64,000 nucleotides of DNA from Bacillota bacterium (GTDB lineage: Bacteria; Bacillota; Clostridia; Lachnospirales; Lachnospiraceae). The number at the start of each line of letters is the position of its first letter. Position 1 is the stretch's first letter. The DNA lies in the NCBI GenBank assembly GCA_029224465.1, contig JAQXUQ010000001.1:55077-119076 (forward strand), written 5' to 3'. Below, piece by piece: positions 18,413 through 26,672 of the stretch. Below the pieces are notes generated by a model that saw only the letters and a list, made by a program, of their open reading frames with translations, ran no database searches and had not been told where the DNA came from. Made by a program: the position numbers and the translations under genes.

Positions 18413-19552
18413 ATGAATAGTGACCGCGTGAAAGTCCTGATCAATATTTACAAGGAGAAATATCAGGATCTTACACAAGGCAGGTTTGACGTAAGAGACA
18501 AATGGGTAGCCGTTTATACGTGCCTGAAGAACTGGGATATCAAGGCGGAAGATTTCGGGGCGATGTTCGAGGCTTCGATGAAAGATGCGGAGTTTCTTCT
18601 TAATCATGGAGAGGTGCGTCCAACTGACGGGATTGTGATGCTCTGCCGCGGCGGCAGGACCGAAGAAGTCCGGGAAGCGTTCGCGGATCTTCTGCAGCGT
18701 GACGGCGGCGATATTGCGCAGCGCCAGCAGCGTGTCCGCGCGTTTACGGAGAAGATCAATTCACTGCTGGATCAGCAGGAGCAGGGATGCTGGAAGCTGC
18801 ACCAGAAGATACGTACGGTTATCAAATACCTGGGACTCATCCGGCCGGCGGACAACTACATGCTGCGCGCGTCCGCGGCGGCTGCGTTTGAAGGCTACAT
18901 TGACTATGAGGATGATATCGGGTACGACCGCCTATTAAAGCTTCAGAATTATTACAATATGTGCGATGATACTCTGGACCTTCTTCTGCAGCACGAAGAC
19001 TTCCTGAAACTCATTGACAAAGGCCTTCGTGAAAAAGGAGAGCAGCTTGGCATGGAAGGCCTCGCAGACGTTGACGCGGCAAGACATATTCTGGTCTTTG
19101 ATCTCATTGATTCGGCTTACCGCTTTAACTTCTACGCGGAGAAAAGCGCGAACAGAAAATCCAAGATCAGCACCGTTGCCCAGCGAAAGATTGACAGAAC
19201 ACGCAGAAGAGCGGAGCTGATTGATGAAAGAGAGGAGTGCGTGGACAGTTTTGACGAGATCAAGGCGATGGAAAAAGACGCGAGGATCCCGTCTCTTCAA
19301 GGCAGGACCGCGCTGCACCCGTCTTTCGGAGAAGGCACGATCATCGGGCAGGACGGCAGATATCTCCAGGTCGAGTTTGACGGCGTTACGAAGAAGTTCG
19401 TGCTGCCTGCCGCAGTACTGAAAGGGTTCCTCCGGTTTGACGATGAAGAGCCGAAAAAGATCTGTATTGCCCTGAATGAGGTCAACACGAGAAAGAGCGA
19501 GCTCGAAGACAAGGTGACGTCTATCGATGTCCAGCTGCATATGCTGGAATAA
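18413..19552 (+). CDS. Uncharacterised protein with C-terminal SH3/Tudor-like segment
   Basis: 379 residues, soluble, mostly helical and highly charged. I do not recognise the family. Residues about 85-130 and 235-285 look coiled-coil prone. Residues about 295-345 (ALHPSFGEGTIIGQDGRYL and KKFVLPAAVLKGFL) resemble the small beta-barrel 'FGxGxV...KxFxxPxAFxxGFL' module appended to many Clostridia proteins, which in other proteins contacts nucleic acid or RNA polymerase; this is pattern similarity only. GGGAGGCAGC precedes ATG 18413. It has its own promoter and a terminator, and diverges from the radical SAM gene. Confidence 0.6.
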   Translation: MNSDRVKVLINIYKEKYQDLTQGRFDVRDKWVAVYTCLKNWDIKAEDFGAMFEASMKDAEFLLNHGEVRPTDGIVMLCRGGRTEEVREAFADLLQRDGGDIAQRQQRVRAFTEKINSLLDQQEQGCWKLHQKIRTVIKYLGLIRPADNYMLRASAAAAFEGYIDYEDDIGYDRLLKLQNYYNMCDDTLDLLLQHEDFLKLIDKGLREKGEQLGMEGLADVDAARHILVFDLIDSAYRFNFYAEKSANRKSKISTVAQRKIDRTRRRAELIDEREECVDSFDEIKAMEKDARIPSLQGRTALHPSFGEGTIIGQDGRYLQVEFDGVTKKFVLPAAVLKGFLRFDDEEPKKICIALNEVNTRKSELEDKVTSIDVQLHMLE

Positions 19553-19576
19553 TAAGAACGGTTACAGACGGAAACG

Positions 19577-19615
19577 AAAAACCGCCCGGGAAGGAAGACA
19601 TCCCGGACGGTTTTT
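19577..19615. terminator. Bidirectional terminator between convergent genes
   Basis: A stem with one mismatch (left arm 19577-19591, right arm 19601-19615; core CCGGGA/TCCCGG), flanked by AAAAA on the left and TTTTT on the right. It can end both the 18413 transcript and the leftward transporter gene at 19627. Confidence 0.85.
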
Positions 19616-19626
19616 CAGTGAAGATT

Positions 19627-20991
19627 TTACAGGGCATCCGCAAGTCCCATGACAAATACAATGACGAACAGCACAGGAAGAACATAGGTCAGATATAACC
19701 TTGCCCGGCGCGGCACTTTGATCCCCTTGCCGGCGTTGGCTTCCATCATAAAATTATCCCAGCCCCAACCGGATTTCCTCGTGCAGAAAATGCAGAAGAT
19801 GACGGAACCGATGGGGAGAACGAGGTTGCTCACGATGAAGTCTTCCAGATCCATGACTGTAGAACTGCCGCCGAGAGGATGAAACGAGGACAGCAGATTC
19901 GGACCGAGGGCGCATGGCGTTGCGAGAACGAGCATCAAGGCCGCATTGACAAGACAGGCCTTTCTGCGGGACATACCGGTCAGTTCCATGAACATGGCCG
20001 TGATATTCTCGAAAACGCCGAGAACCGTCGAGAACGCGGCAAACGTCATGAAGATGAAAAAGAGCGAGCCGAAAACCCTGCCGTATGGCATGTGGTTGAA
20101 GATGCCCGGCAATGTTTTGAAGATCAGGGCAGGACCGGCATCCGGCTCTACACCGTAGGCAAAACAGGCGGGGAAAATAATCAGCCCTGACGTGAACGCG
20201 ACCATGGTGTCCAGTGCGGCTACCCGGACAGACTCGCCCAGAAGCGCGCGCTCCTTCCCGATATAGCTGCCGAAGATGGCCATACCGCCCATGCCGATGC
20301 TGAGTGTAAAGAAAGCCTGGTTCATGGCGGCCTGCACCGCTTTAAACGCGCCGTGCTCTTTCATTCTGCCAAAGTCCGGCAGGAGATAAAAAGACAGGCC
20401 GGCGTTTCCGTCCTGCATAAAGACCGAATTGAGCGCAAGCAGCAGCATGACCGCAAGCAGCGCTGTCATCATGAACTTCGTTACGCGCTCGAGGCCGCTT
20501 TGCAGTCCCAGGCTTAAAATGAAAAACCCGGCAAGGACAGAAACTGCCATGAACAGCCACTGACCTGCAGCACCCTTCTGCATCGCGTCAAACTGTGCTG
20601 AAATTGCCTGCGTGTCCATGCCTGCGAATGTGCCTTTCACGGTCTCAATGAAATACCGGAGCATCCAGCCGCAGACAACGGTGTAAAACATCATCAGAAT
20701 ATAATTTCCGATAAAAGCGATATAACCGTGGATGTGCCACTTTGTGCCCGCAGGCTCCAGTGTATAGTAAAACCGCACGGGGCTTTGTCTGGAAGCGCGG
20801 CCCATTGCAAATTCCATTGTCATGACGGGCACGCCCATCAGAAGAAGAAAAACAAGATACATCAGAACGAAGGCTCCCCCTCCGTACTGACCAACCAGCC
20901 ATGGAAATTTCCAGACATTGCCAATCCCGATTGCGCAGCCGGCACTCAGAAGGATGAAGCCGAGCCGGCTCCCCAGATGTTCCCGTTCCAT
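19627..20991 (-). CDS. Sodium-dependent transporter, SNF/NSS family (copy 1)
   Basis: 454 residues with about eleven membrane segments. The N-terminal GSRLGFILLSAGCAIGIGNVWKFPW is the first helix with the unwound ion/substrate site of LeuT-like transporters (key part AIGIGNVWKFP). Bacterial members import amino acids with sodium. GGGGGG lies directly upstream of ATG 20991. A second member is encoded divergently at 21235 and is clearly a paralogue over its whole length. Eleven rather than twelve helices is usual for many bacterial members such as MhsT and Tyt1. The substrate cannot be read from the sequence. Confidence 0.9.
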   Translation of the reverse strand: MEREHLGSRLGFILLSAGCAIGIGNVWKFPWLVGQYGGGAFVLMYLVFLLLMGVPVMTMEFAMGRASRQSPVRFYYTLEPAGTKWHIHGYIAFIGNYILMMFYTVVCGWMLRYFIETVKGTFAGMDTQAISAQFDAMQKGAAGQWLFMAVSVLAGFFILSLGLQSGLERVTKFMMTALLAVMLLLALNSVFMQDGNAGLSFYLLPDFGRMKEHGAFKAVQAAMNQAFFTLSIGMGGMAIFGSYIGKERALLGESVRVAALDTMVAFTSGLIIFPACFAYGVEPDAGPALIFKTLPGIFNHMPYGRVFGSLFFIFMTFAAFSTVLGVFENITAMFMELTGMSRRKACLVNAALMLVLATPCALGPNLLSSFHPLGGSSTVMDLEDFIVSNLVLPIGSVIFCIFCTRKSGWGWDNFMMEANAGKGIKVPRRARLYLTYVLPVLFVIVFVMGLADAL

Positions 20992-21200
20992 AATACCCCC
21001 CAGAATCCTGTGAATATTGCTGTAATGCGCTGGCGCATAGACGCTTTAACGCTTCCGCGCAGCGCAAATGCCATCTTACTACATAAGTGCGGTACTTACA
21101 AGAAGGACGGCGGGTATTCGGACAAAGGCGTTGTTTTCTGCCGGATATCAGCGGGATCTGCCACAGTGACCGCAAAAATCATCACGCACATGGGACGGCA

Positions 21201-21209
21201 TGTTATACT
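21201..21209 (+). promoter_or_regulatory. TG-extended -10 for the second SNF transporter
   Basis: TG (21201-21202) one base before TATACT (21204-21209), 26 bases ahead of the start codon. No good -35 is seen. Confidence 0.5.
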
Positions 21210-21234
21210 GATTGGCGAATGGAGCGTGAAATAT

Positions 21235-22593
21235 ATGAACGAGAGAGAACATTTGGGAAGCAGACTGGGATTTATTCTACTCAGCGCGGGCTGCGCGATC
21301 GGGATTGGCAATGTCTGGAAATTTCCGTGGCTGGTCGGTCAGTATGGCGGCGGCGCGTTTGTTTTGATCTACCTGATCTTCCTGCTCCTGATGGGGATTC
21401 CGGTTATGACAATGGAGTTCGCGATGGGGCGGGCGGCGCAGGTCAGTCCGGTAAGAATGTATCAGAAACTGGAGCCGGCCGGAACGAAGTGGCACATTCA
21501 CGGATACGCGTCTCTTGCGGGGAACTATCTTCTGATGATGTTTTATACAACAGTCGCGGGCTGGATGCTGCAGTACTTTTTCGCGACGGCAGGCGGCGGC
21601 TTTGAAGGGCTTGACGCGGCGGAAATTGACAGTAAATTTAACGAGATGCTGGCGAGCCCTGCCCTGCAGGCCGGCTTTATGGGAATCATTGTCGCAGCGG
21701 GCTTCGGCGTCTGCGCGATTGGCCTGCAGAAGGGCCTGGAACGCGTCACAAAAGTCATGATGACCGCGCTTTTATGCATTATGCTGATTCTCGCGGTGAA
21801 CAGCATTTTCATGCCGGGTTCCGGCGAGGGACTCCGGTTTTATCTGATGCCGAATCTTGAAGAAGTGCGGCGCGCAGGACTTTTGCAAGTCATTGTAAAC
21901 GCGATGAATCAGGCGTTCTTTACGCTCAGTATCGGCATCGGCGCCATGGCGATTTTCGGCAGCTACATCGGCAAGGAACATGCGCTCATGGGCGAAGCCG
22001 TCAATGTTGCTCTGCTCGATACGTTTGTTGCGTTTACGTCTGGACTGATCATCTTTCCGGCATGTTTTGCCTACGGGGTTCAGCCGGATTCCGGTCCTTC
22101 TCTGATCTTCAAAACCCTGCCGAACATCTTCAACCACATGCCGTTTGGCAGGGTTTTCGGGTCATTGTTCTTTGTGTTCATGTCATTCGCGGCGTTTTCC
22201 ACGGTGCTCGCGGTGTTCGAAAACATACTGGCGATGACGATGGATCTTTCCGGCTGGAGCAGAAAGAGGAGTGCCGCCGTGAATCTGGTGCTCGTTTTTG
22301 TGCTGTCTCTTCCCTGCGCGCTCGGGTTCAATGTCCTTTCGTTTATTCAGCCTCTGGGGAAGGGGACGACGGTCATGGACCTCTGGGACTTTCTTGTCAG
22401 TAATCTGCTGCTGCCCGCCGGCGCGCTGCTTTACGTATTATTCTGTACGAGAAAAGCCGGCTGGGGCTGGGATAACTTTACCCGGGAAGCGGATACCGGC
22501 AGGGGAATCAAGGTGCGCGGATGGATGCGGCCTTTCTCCACATGGGTGCTGCCGCTCCTGATTCTTGCGATTATTATCATCGGACTGCTATGA
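21235..22593 (+). CDS. Sodium-dependent transporter, SNF/NSS family (copy 2)
   Basis: 452 residues, about eleven membrane segments, with the same N-terminal GSRLGFILLSAGCAIGIGNV helix as copy 1. ATG 21235 follows GGAG (21221). The frame is open upstream to 20728, but that part overlaps the divergent copy and lacks a transporter-like sequence, so it was rejected. The two copies differ mainly in extracellular loops and in the helix after residue 110. The stop overlaps the start of the CPBP gene (ATGA), so the two are probably co-transcribed. Substrate is unknown; an amino acid is likely from the family. Confidence 0.9.
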   Translation: MNEREHLGSRLGFILLSAGCAIGIGNVWKFPWLVGQYGGGAFVLIYLIFLLLMGIPVMTMEFAMGRAAQVSPVRMYQKLEPAGTKWHIHGYASLAGNYLLMMFYTTVAGWMLQYFFATAGGGFEGLDAAEIDSKFNEMLASPALQAGFMGIIVAAGFGVCAIGLQKGLERVTKVMMTALLCIMLILAVNSIFMPGSGEGLRFYLMPNLEEVRRAGLLQVIVNAMNQAFFTLSIGIGAMAIFGSYIGKEHALMGEAVNVALLDTFVAFTSGLIIFPACFAYGVQPDSGPSLIFKTLPNIFNHMPFGRVFGSLFFVFMSFAAFSTVLAVFENILAMTMDLSGWSRKRSAAVNLVLVFVLSLPCALGFNVLSFIQPLGKGTTVMDLWDFLVSNLLLPAGALLYVLFCTRKAGWGWDNFTREADTGRGIKVRGWMRPFSTWVLPLLILAIIIIGLL

Positions 22594-23399
22594 CGAATGT
22601 ATATGGTTTTGCTGCTGCGGCGCTTCCGGCCCTGCTGTTTACGCTGCTTTCGGAGATTTTTAACGCATTCCTTCATCTGGCGGCGGACGCCGCGGCTTCG
22701 CACGGATTGCTGCATGTTTCTGCGGGACTCCTGAACGCCCTGATCACAGCACTGTCCGTAACCGCTGCCGGTGCTGTCTTTTTACGGCCGGCAAAACGGC
22801 AGATTTCTCTCTGGAAAACAACAGAAGACAAAGACAACGCGGTAAAAGGGGAAGAAGAGATACCGCGCAGCGTAAAAGCTGTCTGCGGTATTTTCGGCGC
22901 CGCAGCACTGGCCCTGCTTCTGAACGGCTTGCTGATTTCCACAGGAGCAGTCGGAAGATCGCAGGAAGGAACAAAGGCAGCGGCTGCTGTAACCGCAGCG
23001 CCTGTTTTTGCGGCGGCGCTCCTTTACGGAATTGTAACGCCTTTTGCGGAAGAACTCATCTTCCGTGGGCTCACATATTCCGGCCTGCGGCTGAAAAACT
23101 ATCGAAAGCCGGCAGCCATGCTGACAGCTTCCGTCTTATTCGGCCTGTATCACGGGAATCTGCCGCAGGGGATTTACGCTTTCTGCATGAGTATGGTATT
23201 CTGTGAGGCATACGAAGAAAGCCGCAGTTTCCCGTTGATTTTCTGCATGCATGCCGCGGTCAATCTGTCGGCGCTTGCCGTTTCGTACGGCGGTTTATCC
23301 GGCCTTTTTACAAAACCGGGATGGATGGCATTTCTTTGCGCCGCGGCTTTCCTTTGTCTTTTCGCGGCAGAGGGATTTCCTCGCAAAACACACGGATGA
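22590..23399 (+). CDS. CPBP-family intramembrane metalloprotease-like protein
   Basis: 269 residues with about seven membrane segments. The CPBP/Rce1 motifs are complete: EELIFRG (motif 1), FGLYHGN (motif 2, the His) and HAAVN (motif 3). Family members cleave prenylated proteins, bacteriocin leaders or membrane substrates, or act as immunity proteins. The start at 22590 overlaps the transporter stop by 4 bases; a longer frame from 22521 was rejected because it overlaps the transporter. The sortase gene follows after 23 bases, so transporter, CPBP protein and sortase may share one transcript. No bacteriocin precursor was found nearby. Confidence 0.85.
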   Translation: MTNVYGFAAAALPALLFTLLSEIFNAFLHLAADAAASHGLLHVSAGLLNALITALSVTAAGAVFLRPAKRQISLWKTTEDKDNAVKGEEEIPRSVKAVCGIFGAAALALLLNGLLISTGAVGRSQEGTKAAAAVTAAPVFAAALLYGIVTPFAEELIFRGLTYSGLRLKNYRKPAAMLTASVLFGLYHGNLPQGIYAFCMSMVFCEAYEESRSFPLIFCMHAAVNLSALAVSYGGLSGLFTKPGWMAFLCAAAFLCLFAAEGFPRKTHG

Positions 23400-23422
23400 A
23401 TAACAGAAAGTGACTGAACGAT

Positions 23423-24349
23423 ATGACAGACCGTTATAACGATGCGGAAGAGAACTGGGATGATTACGGCATGGAGGAAGAGCGAAGCGAAATGCAGGGC
23501 GATGCGCCGCGCCGCGGGAAAAAGCCGCACAGCATTCTCTCTTACCTGATTCTTGCGGTGCTTCTGTTTGTTTTTGTCTTTTCCGGATACAATTTTCTGA
23601 AGGAGTTTCTGACCTACAAGGCGGCCGGAGATGAATACAGGAAGCTGGATACGTATATAGAGGAGTCGGAGGCCGGGCAGCCGGAAGAAGCAGCCACGGC
23701 GGACACGCAGGAGAATCCCATCGATGATCCCGAATATTATCCCGCGCTGCATATCGACTTTGAGAAGCTCCGGGAAATCAATCAGGATTTTATCGGTGTC
23801 CTCTATATCCCGGCGCTCGATTTGAAATATCCGGTCGCGCACTCCAAAGACAATGCGGAATATCTGCACAGAACGTTTGAGGGAAAGAGCAATCCGTCCG
23901 GCTGTATTTTCATGGACAAGGACAACAGCGCGGATTTTTCGGACAACAATACGTTCATCTATGGTCACAACATGAAGAATGAAACGATGTTCGGATCGCT
24001 CAAGCACTTTTCGAAAGACAGCGCTCTTGCGGAGAACGATCCGTATTTCTACTTCTATACAAAGGACCGGGTTTATAAGTACAACATCTTTTCCTACAGA
24101 ACGGTTCCCACGAGTGATTCTTTATACAATCCGTTCAGCGGAGATGACGCTTATGACCGCTACGTGCAGAAGGCACTGTCCGGAAATCAGGGAGATTTTC
24201 TGCAGAAGACAGATTTTACGCTGCGTCCGAACCTTGTGACGCTCTCGACCTGCTGGGGGACCGGACACGTCTACAATTTTGTTGTACAGGGTGCTCTGAC
24301 GCATATTATCATGACGGACGGAACCTCTTCCGCAGAAGAATCCGATTAA
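23423..24349 (+). CDS. Class B-like sortase with the catalytic Arg position changed
   Basis: 308 residues. An acidic cytoplasmic N-terminus (1-35), one membrane segment (about 38-58), then a sortase domain outside the membrane. Catalytic His182 (in YGHNM) and Cys277 (in TLSTC) are present. The Arg normally found in the strand after the Cys appears to be Asn285 (VYNFVVQ, where family members have R in -RFVV-). Sortases join substrates bearing an LPxTG-like signal to the cell wall or to each other; no sorting-signal protein is encoded in the window. It lies in the transporter-CPBP cluster. The loss of Arg may mean low or altered activity. Confidence 0.85.
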   Translation: MTDRYNDAEENWDDYGMEEERSEMQGDAPRRGKKPHSILSYLILAVLLFVFVFSGYNFLKEFLTYKAAGDEYRKLDTYIEESEAGQPEEAATADTQENPIDDPEYYPALHIDFEKLREINQDFIGVLYIPALDLKYPVAHSKDNAEYLHRTFEGKSNPSGCIFMDKDNSADFSDNNTFIYGHNMKNETMFGSLKHFSKDSALAENDPYFYFYTKDRVYKYNIFSYRTVPTSDSLYNPFSGDDAYDRYVQKALSGNQGDFLQKTDFTLRPNLVTLSTCWGTGHVYNFVVQGALTHIIMTDGTSSAEESD

Positions 24350-24367
24350 GAAAAAGGCAGGAAATGC

Positions 24368-24396
24368 TTGCTTTCAAAACATCAAAATGCTATACT
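24368..24396 (+). promoter_or_regulatory. Promoter of rpmE
   Basis: TTGCTT (24368-24373), 17-base spacer, TATACT (24391-24396), with TG at 24388-24389 (extended -10). The predicted start near 24403 gives a 135-base leader. Confidence 0.8.
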
Positions 24397-24403
24397 CATA
24401 TAG

Positions 24404-24538
24404 CTGTTCTACGGAACAGACATGACTGCATATATGCACGACGCGATGTATGTAAGGCGGAAGTGTAGCCATTCAATGCATGTGAAATGAATGATAGATC
24501 ATTCATGACAGCGCTTGCACGAAGGAGGAGTCTGAACG
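24404..24538 (+). promoter_or_regulatory. Structured 5' leader of rpmE (candidate L31 autoregulatory leader)
   Basis: Three hairpins are visible before the ribosome binding site: CTGTTC-TACG-GAACAG (24404-24419); the palindrome TGCATATATGCA (24427-24438); and a 9-bp stem ATGAATGAT/ATCATTCAT (24487-24495 with 24498-24506). The GAAGGAGG site follows near 24522. Long leaders of this type are common where a ribosomal protein represses its own mRNA, and L31 leader motifs have been described in several phyla. Assignment to any of them is inference. Confidence 0.55.
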
Positions 24539-24739
24539 ATGAGAAACGAAATTCAACCCAAGTATTACCAGGCTACTGTTACCTGCAACTGCGGTAACAC
24601 ATTTGTAACCGGTTCTACAAAGCCTGAAATTCACGTCGAAGTTTGCTCCAAATGCCATCCTTTCTACACAGGACAGCAGAGAGCTTCTTCCGCGAAGGGT
24701 CGTATCGATAAGTTCAACAAGAAATACGGTCTTCAATAA
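24539..24739 (+). CDS. rpmE: Ribosomal protein L31, zinc-binding type
   Basis: 66 residues, a small 50S protein contacting 5S rRNA and the 30S head (bridge B1b). Cys16, Cys18, Cys36 and Cys39 (CNCG and CSKCH) form the zinc site that marks the C+ form; the zinc-free paralogue expressed under zinc limitation is not in the window. GAAGGAGG is upstream at good spacing. A terminator follows, so rpmE is probably mainly monocistronic, ahead of the conserved DUF1385-prmC-prfA block. Confidence 0.97.
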   Translation: MRNEIQPKYYQATVTCNCGNTFVTGSTKPEIHVEVCSKCHPFYTGQQRASSAKGRIDKFNKKYGLQ

Positions 24740-24759
24740 TCGGAATTTTTACAGGAGTG

Positions 24760-24794
24760 AAAGGCCAGAGCGGGTGACTGCTCTGACCTTTTTT
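24760..24794 (+). terminator. Terminator after rpmE
   Basis: AAAGGCCAGAGC (24760-24771) pairs with GCTCTGACCTTT (24780-24791) with one mismatch around an 8-base loop, followed by T's to 24794. Confidence 0.78.
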
Positions 24795-24823
24795 CTATAA
24801 TGCGGCAGGAATCGGGGATCAAT

Positions 24824-25795
24824 ATGGCCAAACAGAAAGTACAGCATTACTCCGGCATCGGCGGACAGGCCGTGCTGGAAGGAATCATGATGAAAAACGG
24901 CAGTATGGTTGCCGTCGGTGTCAGGAAGCCCGACCGGCAGATCGAAGTTGAAATTGATGAGCATCACGCGGTCCTGGAGAACACGGTATGGACAAAACTG
25001 CCGTTTGTCAGAGGCTTTTTTGTCTTTCTGGATTCTCTTATTCTCGGTATCCGGAGTCTTAACTTTTCATCGTCCTTTTATGATGAAGACGACATCACAT
25101 CAAGAAGCAGGAAAGAGGAAGAGAAACGGAAAAACAAAGACAAAGCGGTCATGGCAGTGACAACGGTCCTATCGCTTGTGATTGCCGTCTTCCTGTTTAT
25201 GATTCTTCCATATCTTCTCACGTCGCTGCTGGAAGGATTTCTGCGGAATAAATCCGTGCTGTCTCTGATCGAAGGACTGATCCGGATCGCGATTTTTATC
25301 CTGTACCTTGTCGGAATTTCGATGATGAAGGACATCCGCAGGCTCTTCCAGTACCACGGCGCGGAACATAAATGCATCAACTGCATTGAGAGAGGAAAGC
25401 CTCTGACTGTTCACTATGTCATGGACAGCCGGCGCTTCCACAAGCGGTGCGGAACCAGCTTCCTGTTTCTTGTCATGCTGGTGAGCGTTGTTTTGTTTTT
25501 CTTTATCCGCGTGAACTCGCCGTTTCTGCGGATTCTGTTCCGTATTCTCCTGATCCCGGTGATCTCCGGAATTTCCTACGAAATCATCCGGCTCGCGGGA
25601 AGGAGCAGCAGCACTTTTGTCAGCATCCTTTCCGCTCCCGGCCTCTGGCTGCAGCGGATCACGACGAGGGAGCCGGATGCTTCCATGTGCGAGGTCGCGA
25701 TCGCGGCGGTGGAAGCGGTCTTTGACTGGCGGGCATATCTGGTCCGCGAATTCGGATACGATGAGCGCGAGCTGCAGGAGATGGACCGTGGCTGA
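24824..25795 (+). CDS. DUF1385 membrane protein (YqhQ family)
   Basis: 323 residues. The N-terminal GGQAVLEGIMMKNG is the hallmark of the family; four to five membrane segments lie between about residues 65 and 270, with the conserved FQYHGAEHKCINCIE in the middle, whose His, Glu and Cys residues look like metal ligands. The start was set at 24824, with GGGG upstream; the in-frame ATG at 24800 has no ribosome binding site. Biochemical function is not established; it sits before prmC-prfA in many Clostridia, which suggests but does not prove a link to translation. The C-terminus ends inside the start of prmC. Confidence 0.85.
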   Translation: MAKQKVQHYSGIGGQAVLEGIMMKNGSMVAVGVRKPDRQIEVEIDEHHAVLENTVWTKLPFVRGFFVFLDSLILGIRSLNFSSSFYDEDDITSRSRKEEEKRKNKDKAVMAVTTVLSLVIAVFLFMILPYLLTSLLEGFLRNKSVLSLIEGLIRIAIFILYLVGISMMKDIRRLFQYHGAEHKCINCIERGKPLTVHYVMDSRRFHKRCGTSFLFLVMLVSVVLFFFIRVNSPFLRILFRILLIPVISGISYEIIRLAGRSSSTFVSILSAPGLWLQRITTREPDASMCEVAIAAVEAVFDWRAYLVREFGYDERELQEMDRG

Positions 25796-26672
25796 TCAAA
25801 TGTATACCTATGGGGACCTGTACCGTCAGGGCGTCCTCGCTCTTAAAGAGGATGAGGACGCAAAGCTCGATGCGAGGCTCCTTCTGGAAGAAGTCTGCGG
25901 CACCGGTCTGCAGACTCTTCTTGTATATCCGGAAACGCCCGTCAGTCAGGAGCAGGCGGCAAGGTACATGGAGCTTGTCAATAGGCGCGCGGATCACGAG
26001 CCGACCGCGTATATTCTGGGAAGAACAGAATTTATGGGCCTTCCGTTCATCGTCACCGGAGACGTTCTGATCCCGGAGCAGGACAGCGAGATTCTTGTGG
26101 AGACTGCGCTTTCTGTCTTCCGGGGAGGGCTTGTTCTGGATCTGTGTACCGGATCGGGATGTCTCGTGCTCAGCCTGTTAAAGCTGTATAATGAGAGCCA
26201 TAACGGAAAAACATTCCGAAGTGCGCAAGCGGTCGCGGGCGACCTTTCGGAAAAAGCGCTTTCCGTCGCGCGGCGAAATGCCGCGGCGCTTTCTCTTTCG
26301 GAAGAGGTTTCGTTCCGGCAGGGAGATCTGTTTGATGTCGTGAAGAAGGAGGAAGAGGGATGTTTTGACCTTCTGATTTCGAATCCGCCCTATATCAGAA
26401 CGGACGTCATCGGAACGCTCCGGGAGGAAGTCGCCGGCCGCGAGCCGTATATGGCGCTGGACGGAGGAGCGGACGGACTAGCATTTTACAGAAGAATCGC
26501 GGCAGGCGCGGGAGCGGCCCTTAAAAATCATGGCCGCCTGATCGCCGAGATCGGTTACGATCAGGGAGAAGCTGTGCGGGAACTATTTGCAGCCGCGGGC
26601 TTTGACGGTGTCCGTGTGCTGCAGGATTACGGACACAGAGACAGAGTTGTCATCGGAGAGAAAAATGTTTGA
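25788..26672 (+). CDS. prmC: Release factor glutamine methyltransferase PrmC
   Basis: 294 residues. It methylates the Gln of the GGQ motif in RF1 and RF2. The helical N-terminal substrate-binding part (1-95) is followed by a Rossmann methyltransferase with [15 protein letters not shown] and the catalytic NPPY at 199-202. The GTG at 25788 was chosen because AGGAG (25776-25780) lies 7 bases upstream and 8 bases overlap the DUF1385 gene; ATG 25800 has no such site. It overlaps prfA by 8 bases, coupling the modifier to its target. Confidence 0.94.
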   Translation: MADQMYTYGDLYRQGVLALKEDEDAKLDARLLLEEVCGTGLQTLLVYPETPVSQEQAARYMELVNRRADHEPTAYILGRTEFMGLPFIVTGDVLIPEQDSEILVETALSVFRGGLVLDLCTGSGCLVLSLLKLYNESHNGKTFRSAQAVAGDLSEKALSVARRNAAALSLSEEVSFRQGDLFDVVKKEEEGCFDLLISNPPYIRTDVIGTLREEVAGREPYMALDGGADGLAFYRRIAAGAGAALKNHGRLIAEIGYDQGEAVRELFAAAGFDGVRVLQDYGHRDRVVIGEKNV

